Below are positions 27,331 to 36,502 of a stretch of DNA of 64,000 nucleotides, in pieces. Origin of the DNA: Oxalobacteraceae bacterium OTU3CAMAD1 (GTDB lineage Bacteria > Pseudomonadota > Gammaproteobacteria > Burkholderiales > Burkholderiaceae_D); contig CP099650.1 of assembly GCA_024123915.1 (NCBI GenBank), positions 4,154,001 to 4,218,000 on the forward strand, given 5' to 3'. Every line of letters starts with the position of its first letter. Within the stretch, counting starts at the first letter, position 1. The position numbers and the translations under genes were made by a program. The notes beneath the pieces are model-generated. The model was not told where the DNA came from, ran no database searches, and saw nothing but the letters and a program-made list of their open reading frames with translations.

Positions 27331-30300
27331 TTAGTACGAGTAGCGCAGCGCCAGGCGGTAGCTGCGGCCAGGCTCGAACCAGGCGCGGGTCATGTTGCCG
27401 ATATGCTGTTGCTGGGTTTGCCGAACGACGACATCGGTGAGGTTGCTCGCCGAGAAGCTGGCCTGCAGACGCTCGGTGATCTTGTAGTCGATCCCCAAAT
27501 CGAGCTGTCCGGTCGCTTCCTGCCAGGTTGGCAAACCCCAGGCCACGTCGGTCGGATAAACCGTCTTGCCGTTGACCACCGTCGCCCGGGTCGGATCGGC
27601 GCTGGTGGCGCCGCCGTTGCCGTCGGAGGTGCCATTGACCGCCACACCTTGCAGGAAGCGGCTGCGCCAGCTGTAGGCCAGACGCATCGACAGCGGCCCC
27701 TTGTCGTACAAGAACATCAAGTTGAACGCGTTGGGCGACAAATACTGCAACGGCATGTCGGTGAACGGCGTGCCGTCGGTGTCGCAACCGTAGGTGCTCA
27801 GCGACGTGTTGTTGAACGACCCGGCCGCCGGGCAGTACTTCAACGCGAACGGACGGTGCAACTCCTGCTTGCTCTTCAGGTGGGTGTAGTTGGCGGAGAT
27901 GCCGAAGCCCTTGGCCCATTCCGGCAGCTTGCCCTCCAGTCCCGGCACGTTGTTGAAGTAGGTCTGACCGGCGATTTCCACCCCGGCCACGCGACCATCG
28001 GAAGCGTTGGTCGGCGCGCTGATCAGGAAGGTTTGCGGGTTGCCGGCCAGGTCGTTGTAGTCGGCGGTGTAGGCCGAGTTCAGCACGATGTCGCGCACTT
28101 TCTTGTAGAAGAAGGCGGCCGTCAGCGACGAGCCGCTGCCCGGATACCACTCGAGCGTCGCGTCAAAGCTGTTGGCCCGGGTCGGATTGAGCCTGGCGTT
28201 ACCCTTGTTGACCCCCTTGTAGTTGATGTTGGCGATGGTGCCATCGGTGTTGCTGCTGACCTGTTGCTCCAAGGTGACGTACTCGGCCAGGTCGCCAAAG
28301 CTCGGCCGGTACATTGACTTGGCGAACGCGAAGCGCGCTTGCAACTTGTCGGTCAACTCCACCTTCAGGTTAAGACTCGGCAGCAGGTCGAGATAGCTGT
28401 GCTCGATATCGATCGGCTGGTTGATCTTGCCAAACTGCGGGATGGACGGCGGCGTGGTGCCGCTGTAGGTCGGCAGGAACACGGTGTAGCCGTGCGCCGT
28501 CGTGCTGGTGTGAACCACGCGCACGCCAACGCTGCCCTCGACCGGGAAGCGCAGCTCGTCGAAGGCGAAACGCGACGACAGGTAGGCGGCCTGCGTCTTC
28601 TCTCCCTGACGCCGGACGTTTGCCGGATCGCCGTCGTAGGCGAACGGCTTCCAGTCCGCGCCTGCGGTCGAGCAGTCGTCGCTTCTGTGCCAGTAGGCGT
28701 TGTTGTCCTCGCAGGCGTACTTCTTGACCATCGCAAGCTTGGCGTAGGCGTTCGGATAGTCCTTGACTGCGGCCAGGGTCGGCTGCACCAGGGTGCCCGG
28801 CACGGGAACCTTGCCGTTGAAGAAGTTGTCGTAGTTGGTGGTGCCGACCGGAATCAGGGCCGCGTACTTCGGATCGCTCAGATAGCCGAAGTTCGCGCGA
28901 GGTTGCCAGCCCGGATCGTTCGCGGTGGGCAGGCTCCCCGGCACGGTCGTCGGCCGCACAGCCCATGGCTCGCCGATGCTGTACCATTCCGAGCCGGTCG
29001 CCTTGGTGTTGTTGGTCGAGCGCTTGGTCAGGCGCACGCCGAAACGCACGTCGCGCAGCACCGGATGGTCGAACTTGTAGCGCACGTCGCCCTTCCAGGC
29101 GTATAGGTCGGCGGTCGCCTTGCTCTTGCCCGCCTGGACGTTGGAAACGTAATAATTGCCAGGATCGGTCAGGAATTTTTTCGCCGCGTCGTCGAAGGTG
29201 ATCTGGCCGGGACTGCCGGTCAGGTCGATATCCATGCTTGGCACGAAGGTGCCCAGGACCATGCCGGCGCCGAAACTCTTGGTCGTCGCATGCACCCACT
29301 GCAGGTCGTTCTGGACGGTCCAGCGCTCGTTGATGTTCCATTTGGCATTCCAGGCGATCTCCCTGGTTTGCGAACTCGATTCGCTGAAGGCCTGGTTGGA
29401 GTTGAAGCCAAGGCCGCCGGCGGCGAACTGATTGGCGCCGGCGCCGCCGATCGGATAGGTGTACTTGGCCTTCTGCAAGATCCCCCGGCTGTCGAACACG
29501 GGGTCGACCAGCTTGGACATGTAGGGGTTTTCCACCCCCGTGAACAAGGCGTTCTCGACCGTTTTGTCCTTGTAGCCCGAGTGGAAATAGGTCAGCGCCG
29601 ACTCCATGCCCGCCTTCTTCCACTGCAGCGCGCCATATACGCCGGCGCGGTTGGTCTCGCTGGTGTTGGTGCGCCACGATCCCGATTTGGGCACCCACAA
29701 GGTTTGTCCGTCGACGATGTCAGTGCGGGGGAAGTAGGCGTCGACCTGGATCGTGTCGTTGTGGGTGTTGTTCCTGTTGGCGGACACGTCGATCAGCGCG
29801 CCCCACTGGCCGAAGTCGTTTTCCCAGCGTTTGGACACTAGGCCGGAGACGGCGGGCGAGGTCTTCGAACCGAGCTGGTTGTAGTTGACGTAGGTCGAGG
29901 CCGAGAATTTGTCGCCCTTGTAGTCGAACGGCAGCGCGGTGCGCAAGTCGACCTGGCCGCTGACGCCACCCTCGATCAGGTCGGCAGGCGGATTTTTGTG
30001 CACGATCACCGCCGACATCAGTTCGGCCGGAACGTCGCCCCAGCTCAATTCGCGCCCCGGCCAGCCGGCCGAGAACGATTCGCGGCCGTTCAAGGTCGAC
30101 GATCCCCAAGTCAGGCCGCGCACCGAAATGCCCGAACCCTCGACCGAGAAATGCTCCGGGTCGCCGCGCGATTTGTTGCGGTCCATCGTCACGCCGACGA
30201 TCCGCTGCAGCACCTCGGTGATCGACCTGTCGGGCAGCTTGCCGGCCTCCTCGGCGACGACGCCGTCAATGACCTCCTCGGAATTCTGTTTGAGCTTGGC

Positions 30301-30489
30301 GGCCGATTGCATCGCCGCGCGCTGGCCCGTCACCACCACGGAGGTGACTTCCCCGTCCTTGGCGGCCGGCTCGACGGCCGTCTGCGCCTGCGCGGCGCCG
30401 CTGTAGAGCATTGCGAGCTGCGCCGCAGCCAGTGCCAGCGCGGTCATCCGCAAGGGTTCGCGCTTGATCTGTGTTCCGATTGTTTTCAT
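27331..30489 (-). CDS. TonB-dependent outer-membrane receptor of the arabinoxylan locus
   Basis: 1052-residue outer-membrane transporter. Its long signal region ends at GAAQAQTAVE, followed by a TonB-box-like stretch (EVTSVVVTGQRAAM). The plug (VIDGVVAEEAGKLPDRSITE, RIVGVTMDRN, ending GGVSGQVDLRTALPFDY) and a barrel ending in aromatic YRLALRYSY follow. No STN domain is present. GGACGGAGACA precedes the ATG. It sits between a surface lipoprotein gene and the GH43-CBM6-GH43 gene. Together these form the Gram-negative counterpart of a Sus-like uptake unit, although the lipoprotein is not a SusD homologue. The substrate, arabinose-decorated oligosaccharides, is inferred from the neighbours. Confidence 0.9.
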   Translation of the reverse strand: MKTIGTQIKREPLRMTALALAAAQLAMLYSGAAQAQTAVEPAAKDGEVTSVVVTGQRAAMQSAAKLKQNSEEVIDGVVAEEAGKLPDRSITEVLQRIVGVTMDRNKSRGDPEHFSVEGSGISVRGLTWGSSTLNGRESFSAGWPGRELSWGDVPAELMSAVIVHKNPPADLIEGGVSGQVDLRTALPFDYKGDKFSASTYVNYNQLGSKTSPAVSGLVSKRWENDFGQWGALIDVSANRNNTHNDTIQVDAYFPRTDIVDGQTLWVPKSGSWRTNTSETNRAGVYGALQWKKAGMESALTYFHSGYKDKTVENALFTGVENPYMSKLVDPVFDSRGILQKAKYTYPIGGAGANQFAAGGLGFNSNQAFSESSSQTREIAWNAKWNINERWTVQNDLQWVHATTKSFGAGMVLGTFVPSMDIDLTGSPGQITFDDAAKKFLTDPGNYYVSNVQAGKSKATADLYAWKGDVRYKFDHPVLRDVRFGVRLTKRSTNNTKATGSEWYSIGEPWAVRPTTVPGSLPTANDPGWQPRANFGYLSDPKYAALIPVGTTNYDNFFNGKVPVPGTLVQPTLAAVKDYPNAYAKLAMVKKYACEDNNAYWHRSDDCSTAGADWKPFAYDGDPANVRRQGEKTQAAYLSSRFAFDELRFPVEGSVGVRVVHTSTTAHGYTVFLPTYSGTTPPSIPQFGKINQPIDIEHSYLDLLPSLNLKVELTDKLQARFAFAKSMYRPSFGDLAEYVTLEQQVSSNTDGTIANINYKGVNKGNARLNPTRANSFDATLEWYPGSGSSLTAAFFYKKVRDIVLNSAYTADYNDLAGNPQTFLISAPTNASDGRVAGVEIAGQTYFNNVPGLEGKLPEWAKGFGISANYTHLKSKQELHRPFALKYCPAAGSFNNTSLSTYGCDTDGTPFTDMPLQYLSPNAFNLMFLYDKGPLSMRLAYSWRSRFLQGVAVNGTSDGNGGATSADPTRATVVNGKTVYPTDVAWGLPTWQEATGQLDLGIDYKITERLQASFSASNLTDVVVRQTQQQHIGNMTRAWFEPGRSYRLALRYSY

Positions 30490-30568
30490 TGTCTCCGTCC
30501 TATTGAAATCTTATAAGTGCTTTGCTTGCCCGCCGCGCACCGCCGGCGGGGTAGATCATCGCGCGCCA

Positions 30569-31792
30569 TTACTGGAAGCTGATGGATCCCATCGTCACGC
30601 TGGTGCTGTAGATGCTGGTCCCGGCGTTCGGCACCTGATTGTTAATATCAGGCACGTTGAACTCGATCTTGGAGATCGCGTGGTCCTGCAGCTCCGTCGC
30701 GGCGTCGACCACGTCCAGGCCACAACTCCGCTCAACGGTGAACGACTTGAGATCGATGGTTTGCTGCTGCACGCCCTGCACGGATGTCGAGAACACCGGT
30801 GTGATGAACTTCTCCAGACGCACGTTGCAATCGTTGTTGGCGTTGTGGCCGAGGTACAGCCAAACCCTGAGTCGGGTCTTGTTGGCGGCGACCATTTCGG
30901 GGTTCATCATCAGATTGAACTTCATCGCCTGCTGGCCGTCGATCACCGCGCCGCCGGTCTCGCCGCCCTTGACCAACTCCTGCAGGCCGGCGGCGTAAAC
31001 CGTGAGACCGTAGTAGCCGCCGAAATTAGGCGCGTCCGACTGTTTATCCATGGCGAGCGCGAAGGTGCTGCCGTCGGCGGCCACGGTGGTTTTGGTCGGA
31101 TCCGAGGAATACCACTCGATTTTGCCGTTCTCCGTGGTACGGCCGACATCGTTTGCCTTGTAGCCGCTGGCGAAATTCAGCGGGGGCAATACCGCGTCGC
31201 CGATCGGAATGGTCTTGTCCACTTTCGCCGTCAGGTAGATATCGTTGCCGCCCGCCGTGGCGCTGACCACGCACAGGCCGTTGGCGCGCTTTTGCAAGGT
31301 GCTGCCGCTGACCGAGCACACATCCGGCGTGCTGGTGCTAAAGGTGACCGGCAGTGCTTCGGCGGCGCTCGCCACCAGTGGCAACGGCGCCGCGTCCAGC
31401 GGCTGCACCCCCGGGTTGCGGAAGGTGATCAGCGCCGGGCGCTTGGGAATGACGAAAAGTTGGCGCGCCGAGGCCGGAGCGAAGCCATCGCCGCCGGCCT
31501 GGTTGGCGTTGACCGAGCACTCGCCGGCTTTCAGCAGCGACAGCGTGGCGCCGCTGACGCTACAGGTGCCCGGCGTGTTCGACACGTAGGTGACCGGACC
31601 GCCGGAACTGGCGGTCGCCTTAAGCTCGATGGTGGCGACGGTGGCCGGGGCGCCCACTGTCGCGCCGCCCGGGAATGGGAAGGCAATCGACTGCGCCAGG
31701 CCGCCGTCGGCCCCCTTGTCGCCGCCACCGCCTCCGCAGCCAGCCAGCAACGTGGCGCAGGCCAATCCGACAGCCGTAAGCTGGAATTTCAT
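30569..31792 (-). CDS. Outer-membrane lipoprotein with Ig-like repeats, putative surface glycan-binding protein
   Basis: 407 residues from 31792, the ATG preceded by GAGGGG. An in-frame ATG at 31807 overlaps that ribosome site. Lipobox LAGC puts the lipidated residue at Cys19, followed by a GGGGGDKG flexible tether. Residues about 35-200 contain repeats ending in cysteine-bearing signatures (TYVSNTPGTCSVSGATLSLL and TFSTSTPDVCSVSGSTLQKR) like bacterial Ig-type domains. The C-terminal half (about 215-407: GKIEWYSSDP, GGYYGLTVYAAGLQE, KFNLMMNPEM) looks like a carbohydrate-binding beta-sandwich. As the first gene before the receptor it may hold polysaccharide at the surface, as SusE/SusF do in Bacteroides. 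The analogy is inferred, not homology. Confidence 0.72.
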   Translation of the reverse strand: MKFQLTAVGLACATLLAGCGGGGGDKGADGGLAQSIAFPFPGGATVGAPATVATIELKATASSGGPVTYVSNTPGTCSVSGATLSLLKAGECSVNANQAGGDGFAPASARQLFVIPKRPALITFRNPGVQPLDAAPLPLVASAAEALPVTFSTSTPDVCSVSGSTLQKRANGLCVVSATAGGNDIYLTAKVDKTIPIGDAVLPPLNFASGYKANDVGRTTENGKIEWYSSDPTKTTVAADGSTFALAMDKQSDAPNFGGYYGLTVYAAGLQELVKGGETGGAVIDGQQAMKFNLMMNPEMVAANKTRLRVWLYLGHNANNDCNVRLEKFITPVFSTSVQGVQQQTIDLKSFTVERSCGLDVVDAATELQDHAISKIEFNVPDINNQVPNAGTSIYSTSVTMGSISFQ

Positions 31793-32205
31793 TTTTTGTC
31801 CCCTCATGATTTTATGGTTTCTCTCTGGTGCGTTTACTGCTGGTTGGCTGTCACCGGCTTCGCCGCTGGCAAACGAAAATGCGCACCCGCTCCGCTGCTA
31901 CCGGCGGCGTCGACGACGATAATTCGTTGTCTGCGGTATCACACTCGTGGAGGCTATTATGTGGAGAGGAAATACTTGCGGCAATTACAAAAAACATCAA
32001 TACAACATATAAAATTCAGTAGATTGCGACTTCGCGGACCGGCATGGTTTTTTTTGCGGCGATTCGTGCGAGAATTATTCCGCTCCCTTGCTCCACCGCT
32101 GCGCGTCCAACGCTGACGGCGCGGGGGCGGGCTCATTTCACCGGCGCCGACACGCCGGCCGCATCCTTGCCCGCGCAGGCAAGCACTCTAAAAAGAAGCA
32201 ACGAC
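31793..32205. promoter_or_regulatory. Divergent control region between the uptake operon and the halogenase pair
   Basis: 413 bp without a credible gene between the lipoprotein start (minus) and the first halogenase start (plus). The part around 31920-32030 is markedly AT-richer than the flanks, as expected of promoters. The long frame entering the halogenase from 32044 lacks family similarity over its first 54 residues. I could not identify an exact -35/-10 pair or an operator with confidence. Confidence 0.5.
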
Positions 32206-33711
32206 ATGTCCGACAAAAACATACGAAAAGTCGTCATCGTGGGCGGCGGTACCGCCGGCTGGATGGCCGCCGCGCCGCTGGCGCTCAAGCTGCCCAAGAC
32301 CTGCGAAGTGGTGCTGGTCGAGTCGCCAGAGATCGGTACCGTCGGCGTCGGCGAGGCGACGCTGCCGACGATCCGCTACTTCAATCTCGCACTCGGCCTG
32401 GACGAATCGGACTTCGTCAGGAAGACCCAGGCGACCTTCAAGCTCGGCATCGAATTCAAGGATTGGGGCCATGTTGGCAACCGGTTTTTCCACGGCTTCG
32501 GCGACTTCGGCCCGGCCATCGAGAACCGCCCGGCGACCATGTACTGGCAGCGCCTGTCGCGCGTGTTCAAGGACATGCCGTCCTACGAGCAATGGTCGAT
32601 GGCGACCATGATGGCGCGCAGCAACCGCTTCGTGCCGCCGCAAGACGACATGCCAACGATCACCGACGCATATGGCTACGCCTACCATTTCGACGCCGGA
32701 CTGTATGCCGCCTATTTGCGCGACTACGCCACGCAACGCGGCGTCAAACGCATCGAAGGCATGATCGAGCACGTGGAGCAGCACCCCGAAACCGGCTTCA
32801 TCACCGCCCTCAGGCTGCGCGACGGCCGCCGCGTCGAGGGCGACCTGTTCGTCGATTGCTCGGGCTTTCGCGGCCTGCTGATCGAAGGCGTGTACCAGGC
32901 CGGCTACGACGACTGGAGCGCCATGCTGCCGTGTAACAGCGCGCAGGCCGTCCCGTGCGCCAAGGTCGAGCCGCTCACGCCGTACACCACCTCCACCGCC
33001 AAGGAAGCCGGCTGGACCTGGCGCATTCCGCTTCAACATCGCACCGGCAACGGCCACGTCTACTGCGACGGCTTCACCACCGACGCGCAGGCCGGGCGCG
33101 TGCTGCTCGAAGGTCTCGACGGCGATCCGCTCGGCGAACCGCGCCAGCTGCGCTTCACCACGGGCCGGCGGCGCAAGTCCTGGGTCAAGAACTGCGTGGC
33201 GATCGGCCTGTCGAGCGGCTTTCTCGAGCCGCTCGAATCGACCAGCATCAACATCATCGAAAACGCGGTCGGCTGGCTGCTCCAGTATTTCCCCGATCGC
33301 GACTACCGTCCCGAGCTGGCCGACGAGTTCAACCGCCTGGTCGCGCAGCGCTACGAGTACGTGCGCGACTTCATCATCATGCATTACAAGCTCACCAACC
33401 GTACCGATTCGGACTTCTGGCGCTACTGCGCCAACATGGCGATTCCCGATACGCTGCGGCACCAGATCGAGACGTACCGCGAAACCGGCCGCGTCGTGGT
33501 CTACGACAAGCTCGGCTTCACCGAACCGTCGATGGTCTCGCTGCTGATGGGACTGGGTGTGGTGCCCAAACGGGACGACCCGCTGATCGACAACCTCAAT
33601 TTCGACCAGTTGCTGGGGCACCTGGCAAGCCGGCGCGACATCATCGCGCAGGTGGTCAAGGCGATGCCCGCTCACGCCGAGCACATCGCCCGGCATTGCG
33701 CCGCGCCATGA
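32206..33711 (+). CDS. Flavin-dependent tryptophan halogenase-family protein (first of pair)
   Basis: 501-residue member of the PrnA/RebH family. An FAD-binding GxGxxG variant opens the protein (VVIVGGGTAGWMAAAPLAL), followed by GVGEATLPTIRYFN. The catalytic-type lysine is Lys79 (ATFKLGIEF), the same position as Lys79 of PrnA. The halogenase signature WTWRIP precedes LQHRTGNGHVY, and FLEPLESTSINI provides the conserved glutamate region. Start 32206 (MSDKNIRKVV) follows AAAAAGAAG. Such genes recur beside sugar-specific TonB receptors in Caulobacter and Xanthomonas, where their true substrate is unclear. Activity on free tryptophan here is not assured. A reduced-flavin supplier is not encoded nearby. 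Confidence 0.88.
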   Translation: MSDKNIRKVVIVGGGTAGWMAAAPLALKLPKTCEVVLVESPEIGTVGVGEATLPTIRYFNLALGLDESDFVRKTQATFKLGIEFKDWGHVGNRFFHGFGDFGPAIENRPATMYWQRLSRVFKDMPSYEQWSMATMMARSNRFVPPQDDMPTITDAYGYAYHFDAGLYAAYLRDYATQRGVKRIEGMIEHVEQHPETGFITALRLRDGRRVEGDLFVDCSGFRGLLIEGVYQAGYDDWSAMLPCNSAQAVPCAKVEPLTPYTTSTAKEAGWTWRIPLQHRTGNGHVYCDGFTTDAQAGRVLLEGLDGDPLGEPRQLRFTTGRRRKSWVKNCVAIGLSSGFLEPLESTSINIIENAVGWLLQYFPDRDYRPELADEFNRLVAQRYEYVRDFIIMHYKLTNRTDSDFWRYCANMAIPDTLRHQIETYRETGRVVVYDKLGFTEPSMVSLLMGLGVVPKRDDPLIDNLNFDQLLGHLASRRDIIAQVVKAMPAHAEHIARHCAAP

Positions 33712-35189
33712 AGCCGCCGTTCAAACGCATCGTGGTGGTCGGCGGCGGCGCGGCCGGATGGATGACGGCCACCGCGCTGGCCACCGCCCTCAAGGGCGCC
33801 ACCACTATCGAGCTGGTAGAGTCGGAGGAGATCGGCATCGTCGGGGTGGGGGAGGCGACCTTTCCATCGATCCGCAACTTCCACCGGCTGCTCGGCATTG
33901 ACGAGGCCGAGTTCCTGCGCGCCAGCAACGGCAGCTACAAGCTGGGCATCCAGTTTTGCGACTGGCGCGCGCAGGGCGAAAGCTATTTCCACACTTTCGG
34001 CGACTTCGGCGAACTGAGCGGATCGCGCGCGGTGTGGGGCCAGTACCAACGGCTGGGCGAGGCCGGCATTGGGTCCCTGGGGGAGCAATGCCTGCCGAGC
34101 GTGATGGCCGCCCAGGGCCGCTTCGCGGTGCCTGGAGAGGCCGACCGCTACGATTACGCCTACCACTTCGACGCCGCGCTGTACGCCGCTTTCCTGCGCA
34201 AGCTGGGGGAAGGGCGCGGCGCGCGCCGCACCGAGGGGCGCATCGTCGACGTGGCGCGGCGCGCCGACGGTGGCGTCGACCGGCTCACCCTGGCCGATGG
34301 GCGCGTGGTGGCCGGCGACCTGTACATCGACTGTTCCGGCTTCGCGTCGCTGCTGCTGGGGCGCACCCTGGGCGAACCGTTCGTCGACTTCAGCCACTGG
34401 CTGCCGGTGGACCGGGCCTGGGCCTGTCCGACCGAACGCATCGGGACCGAACTGACGCCGTACACGCGCGCCACCGCGCTGGAGGCGGGTTGGGCGTGGC
34501 GGATACCGCTGCAAAGCCGCACAGGCAACGGCCACGTGTTCGCCAGCCGCTACATCGACGAGGATCGCGCGCGCGAACAATTGCTGGGGCAGCTGGACGG
34601 GCCGGCGCTGGCCGAACCGCGCCTGCTGCGATTCCAGACCGGCCACCGCGCGCGCGCCTGGGTGCACAACGTGGTCGCGCTAGGCCTGTCGGGGGGATTC
34701 CTGGAGCCGCTCGAGTCCACGAGCATTTTCCTGGTCCAGCGGGCGCTGGGGAAGCTGATCGATTTGCTGTTGACGGGCGCGCCGTTGACCGAGCACGTGC
34801 TGGCCGACTACAACGGCGAAATGGCGCGCCAGTTCGCGCGTGTGCGCGATTTCATCATCATGCACTACTGCCTGAGCGCGCGCCGCGACAGCGCGCTGTG
34901 GCGCGCGATGGCCACCATGGAGCTACCCGAGACCTTGGTCTTCAAGCTCCACGCATGGCGCCAGGCGGGCGCGCTGCACCAATACGACCTGGAGGGCTTC
35001 GACGCGACCAGCTGGCTGGCGATCCATGCCGGCATGGGGCACTGGCCAGTACGCGCCGACCCGTCGCTGGGCGACATCGAGCGCGCGGTCGCGCTGCAGG
35101 GCTTGCGGTGGCGCCGCGAATGCATCGCCACCGCCGTGGCGGCCATGCCCCAACACGACGCCTACCTGCGCGGCGTGCTGGGGCGCTGA
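33708..35189 (+). CDS. Flavin-dependent tryptophan halogenase-family protein (second of pair)
   Basis: 493-residue paralogue of the preceding gene, overlapping its stop codon by an ATGA, so translation is coupled. It keeps the FAD motif (IVVVGGGAAGWMTATALA), GVGEATFPSIRNFH, the active-site-type Lys78 (GSYKLGIQF), the WxWxIP signature as WAWRIPLQSRTGNG and FLEPLESTSIF. The second copy differs in the substrate-side region (RAVWGQYQRLGEAGIGSLGE), suggesting a divided or heteromeric role rather than redundancy. It ends 13 bp before the convergent AraC-type gene. Confidence 0.88.
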   Translation: MKPPFKRIVVVGGGAAGWMTATALATALKGATTIELVESEEIGIVGVGEATFPSIRNFHRLLGIDEAEFLRASNGSYKLGIQFCDWRAQGESYFHTFGDFGELSGSRAVWGQYQRLGEAGIGSLGEQCLPSVMAAQGRFAVPGEADRYDYAYHFDAALYAAFLRKLGEGRGARRTEGRIVDVARRADGGVDRLTLADGRVVAGDLYIDCSGFASLLLGRTLGEPFVDFSHWLPVDRAWACPTERIGTELTPYTRATALEAGWAWRIPLQSRTGNGHVFASRYIDEDRAREQLLGQLDGPALAEPRLLRFQTGHRARAWVHNVVALGLSGGFLEPLESTSIFLVQRALGKLIDLLLTGAPLTEHVLADYNGEMARQFARVRDFIIMHYCLSARRDSALWRAMATMELPETLVFKLHAWRQAGALHQYDLEGFDATSWLAIHAGMGHWPVRADPSLGDIERAVALQGLRWRRECIATAVAAMPQHDAYLRGVLGR

Positions 35190-35202
35190 TGAACACACCG
35201 CC

Positions 35203-36375
35203 CTAGGGTGTGCTGGACGGCGCTGGCTCCGGCGCCTCCTTCTTGAAGACTTCCCGGAACGCCTTGGGCGTGCAGTGGTATTCCTCCTTGAAGAGCCGGT
35301 TGAAGTACGAGGAATTCTTGTAGCCGACCGAATAGGCGATCTCGGCGATGCTGGCGTTGGTGTTTTCCACCAGCAGGCGCGACGCCTCGGTCAGTCTGAG
35401 CTTGTTGAGGTACCCGGTAAAGGTGTAGCCCATTTCCGCCTTGAGTATTTCGTTGACCTTATTGCGGTTCACGCCGGTTTCCGACACAACCGTTTCCAGA
35501 TCCAGTTCCGAATCCGCGTAACGCGTCGCCAGCAGTCTCAGAAGGTTGGATTTTTCTTTTTCCCGGTGCGGCTCCAGCGCCAATTGCTGGTAGGCCACCA
35601 GCGGCAGATCTTTCTGCATCCGCGCGTGCAGGTCGTTGGCCAAGGCCACCGCGCACTGCTTGACGAACCAGTACCCGAAACCACCCCAGGCCACGATCAG
35701 GAACGCGGCGAAAAAATACAGGTAGGCGTAATTCCGGTCGTGCAATTCGATGTTGGCGATTTCGATGCGGGAGGGAATGCCGAGCCGGCTGGCCTTGCTC
35801 GTGCCCACTTCGATCTGCGCGACCTTATCCAGCGAGTAGCCCTGGTCCGACGGGTCGAGTTTGTTCATTTCGCTCCACCACAGCGGAACGGTCAAACGCG
35901 TCAGGTCGATCTCGGCGATGGCCCCGTCCTGATTGCAGTTGACGAATGCCGATGGCGCGCGATAAGTCTGCAGCTGATCCGGTTTGGAGAGCTTGTCATC
36001 AAAGGTGTTCAGGCCGATGCGGATGGTACCGGCGGGGAAGCAGCGCGCCTCGAAACTCATCTTGCCGAACCTGGACCAGTTGGACAACGTCGGTTTGCCG
36101 GTGCTGTCTGTAAAGAGCAGGGCGGTCAATGCAAAGGGAAAGGGCTGGTCGCGCGACAGGACGAATTCCATGATCAGGCGCCCGGTGTCGACTTTCGCCT
36201 GCAGTGGGGCGGTCGCGTCGTCGCCGTTGTGCGACTTGTGCAACTGCCAGGAAAAATCCGGCCCAAACAGGGGGACGCGGTGATAGCTGCGGTTGACGCA
36301 CAGATACCCGATCAGTGCACTGACACAGAGAAGCAGGACCAGCCGAACCAGCGCTTTTGAATATAAGTTGTGCAT
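35203..36375 (-). CDS. Membrane-anchored AraC-family regulator with periplasmic sensor domain
   Basis: 390 residues from 36375 (MHNLYSKALVRLVLLL). The longer frame to 36465 adds 30 unconvincing residues. Transmembrane helices at about 7-27 and 216-238 bracket a periplasmic domain of about 190 residues. The cytoplasmic C-terminus (about 285-380) is an AraC double helix-turn-helix (VSETGVNRNKVNEILKAEMG, IAEIAYSVGYKNSSYFNRLF). The periplasmic domain shares spaced motifs with the hybrid kinase at 47276: FPFA, F-x4-F-x2-R at 103-111, WW at 166-167, LDKV at 182 and IEIANIE at 204. It probably senses a sugar or oligosaccharide directly and activates the flanking glycan genes. The ligand is unknown. 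Confidence 0.85.
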   Translation of the reverse strand: MHNLYSKALVRLVLLLCVSALIGYLCVNRSYHRVPLFGPDFSWQLHKSHNGDDATAPLQAKVDTGRLIMEFVLSRDQPFPFALTALLFTDSTGKPTLSNWSRFGKMSFEARCFPAGTIRIGLNTFDDKLSKPDQLQTYRAPSAFVNCNQDGAIAEIDLTRLTVPLWWSEMNKLDPSDQGYSLDKVAQIEVGTSKASRLGIPSRIEIANIELHDRNYAYLYFFAAFLIVAWGGFGYWFVKQCAVALANDLHARMQKDLPLVAYQQLALEPHREKEKSNLLRLLATRYADSELDLETVVSETGVNRNKVNEILKAEMGYTFTGYLNKLRLTEASRLLVENTNASIAEIAYSVGYKNSSYFNRLFKEEYHCTPKAFREVFKKEAPEPAPSSTP

Positions 36376-36502
36376 GCAAGTAAAAGTTGTAAGGCCTGAC
36401 AACGACAACTGCGCCACACACCGGTGCGGGGCAGTTGTCAGGTCTCGCAATGTACAGCATGTCATGCTGCCTGTAAATTTTTATCTGGCAGTAGAATTCA
36501 TC

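Noticed and set aside
32044..32205. 54-residue extension of the first halogenase
   Set aside because: No family similarity before the FAD motif, and the region must hold the divergent promoters.
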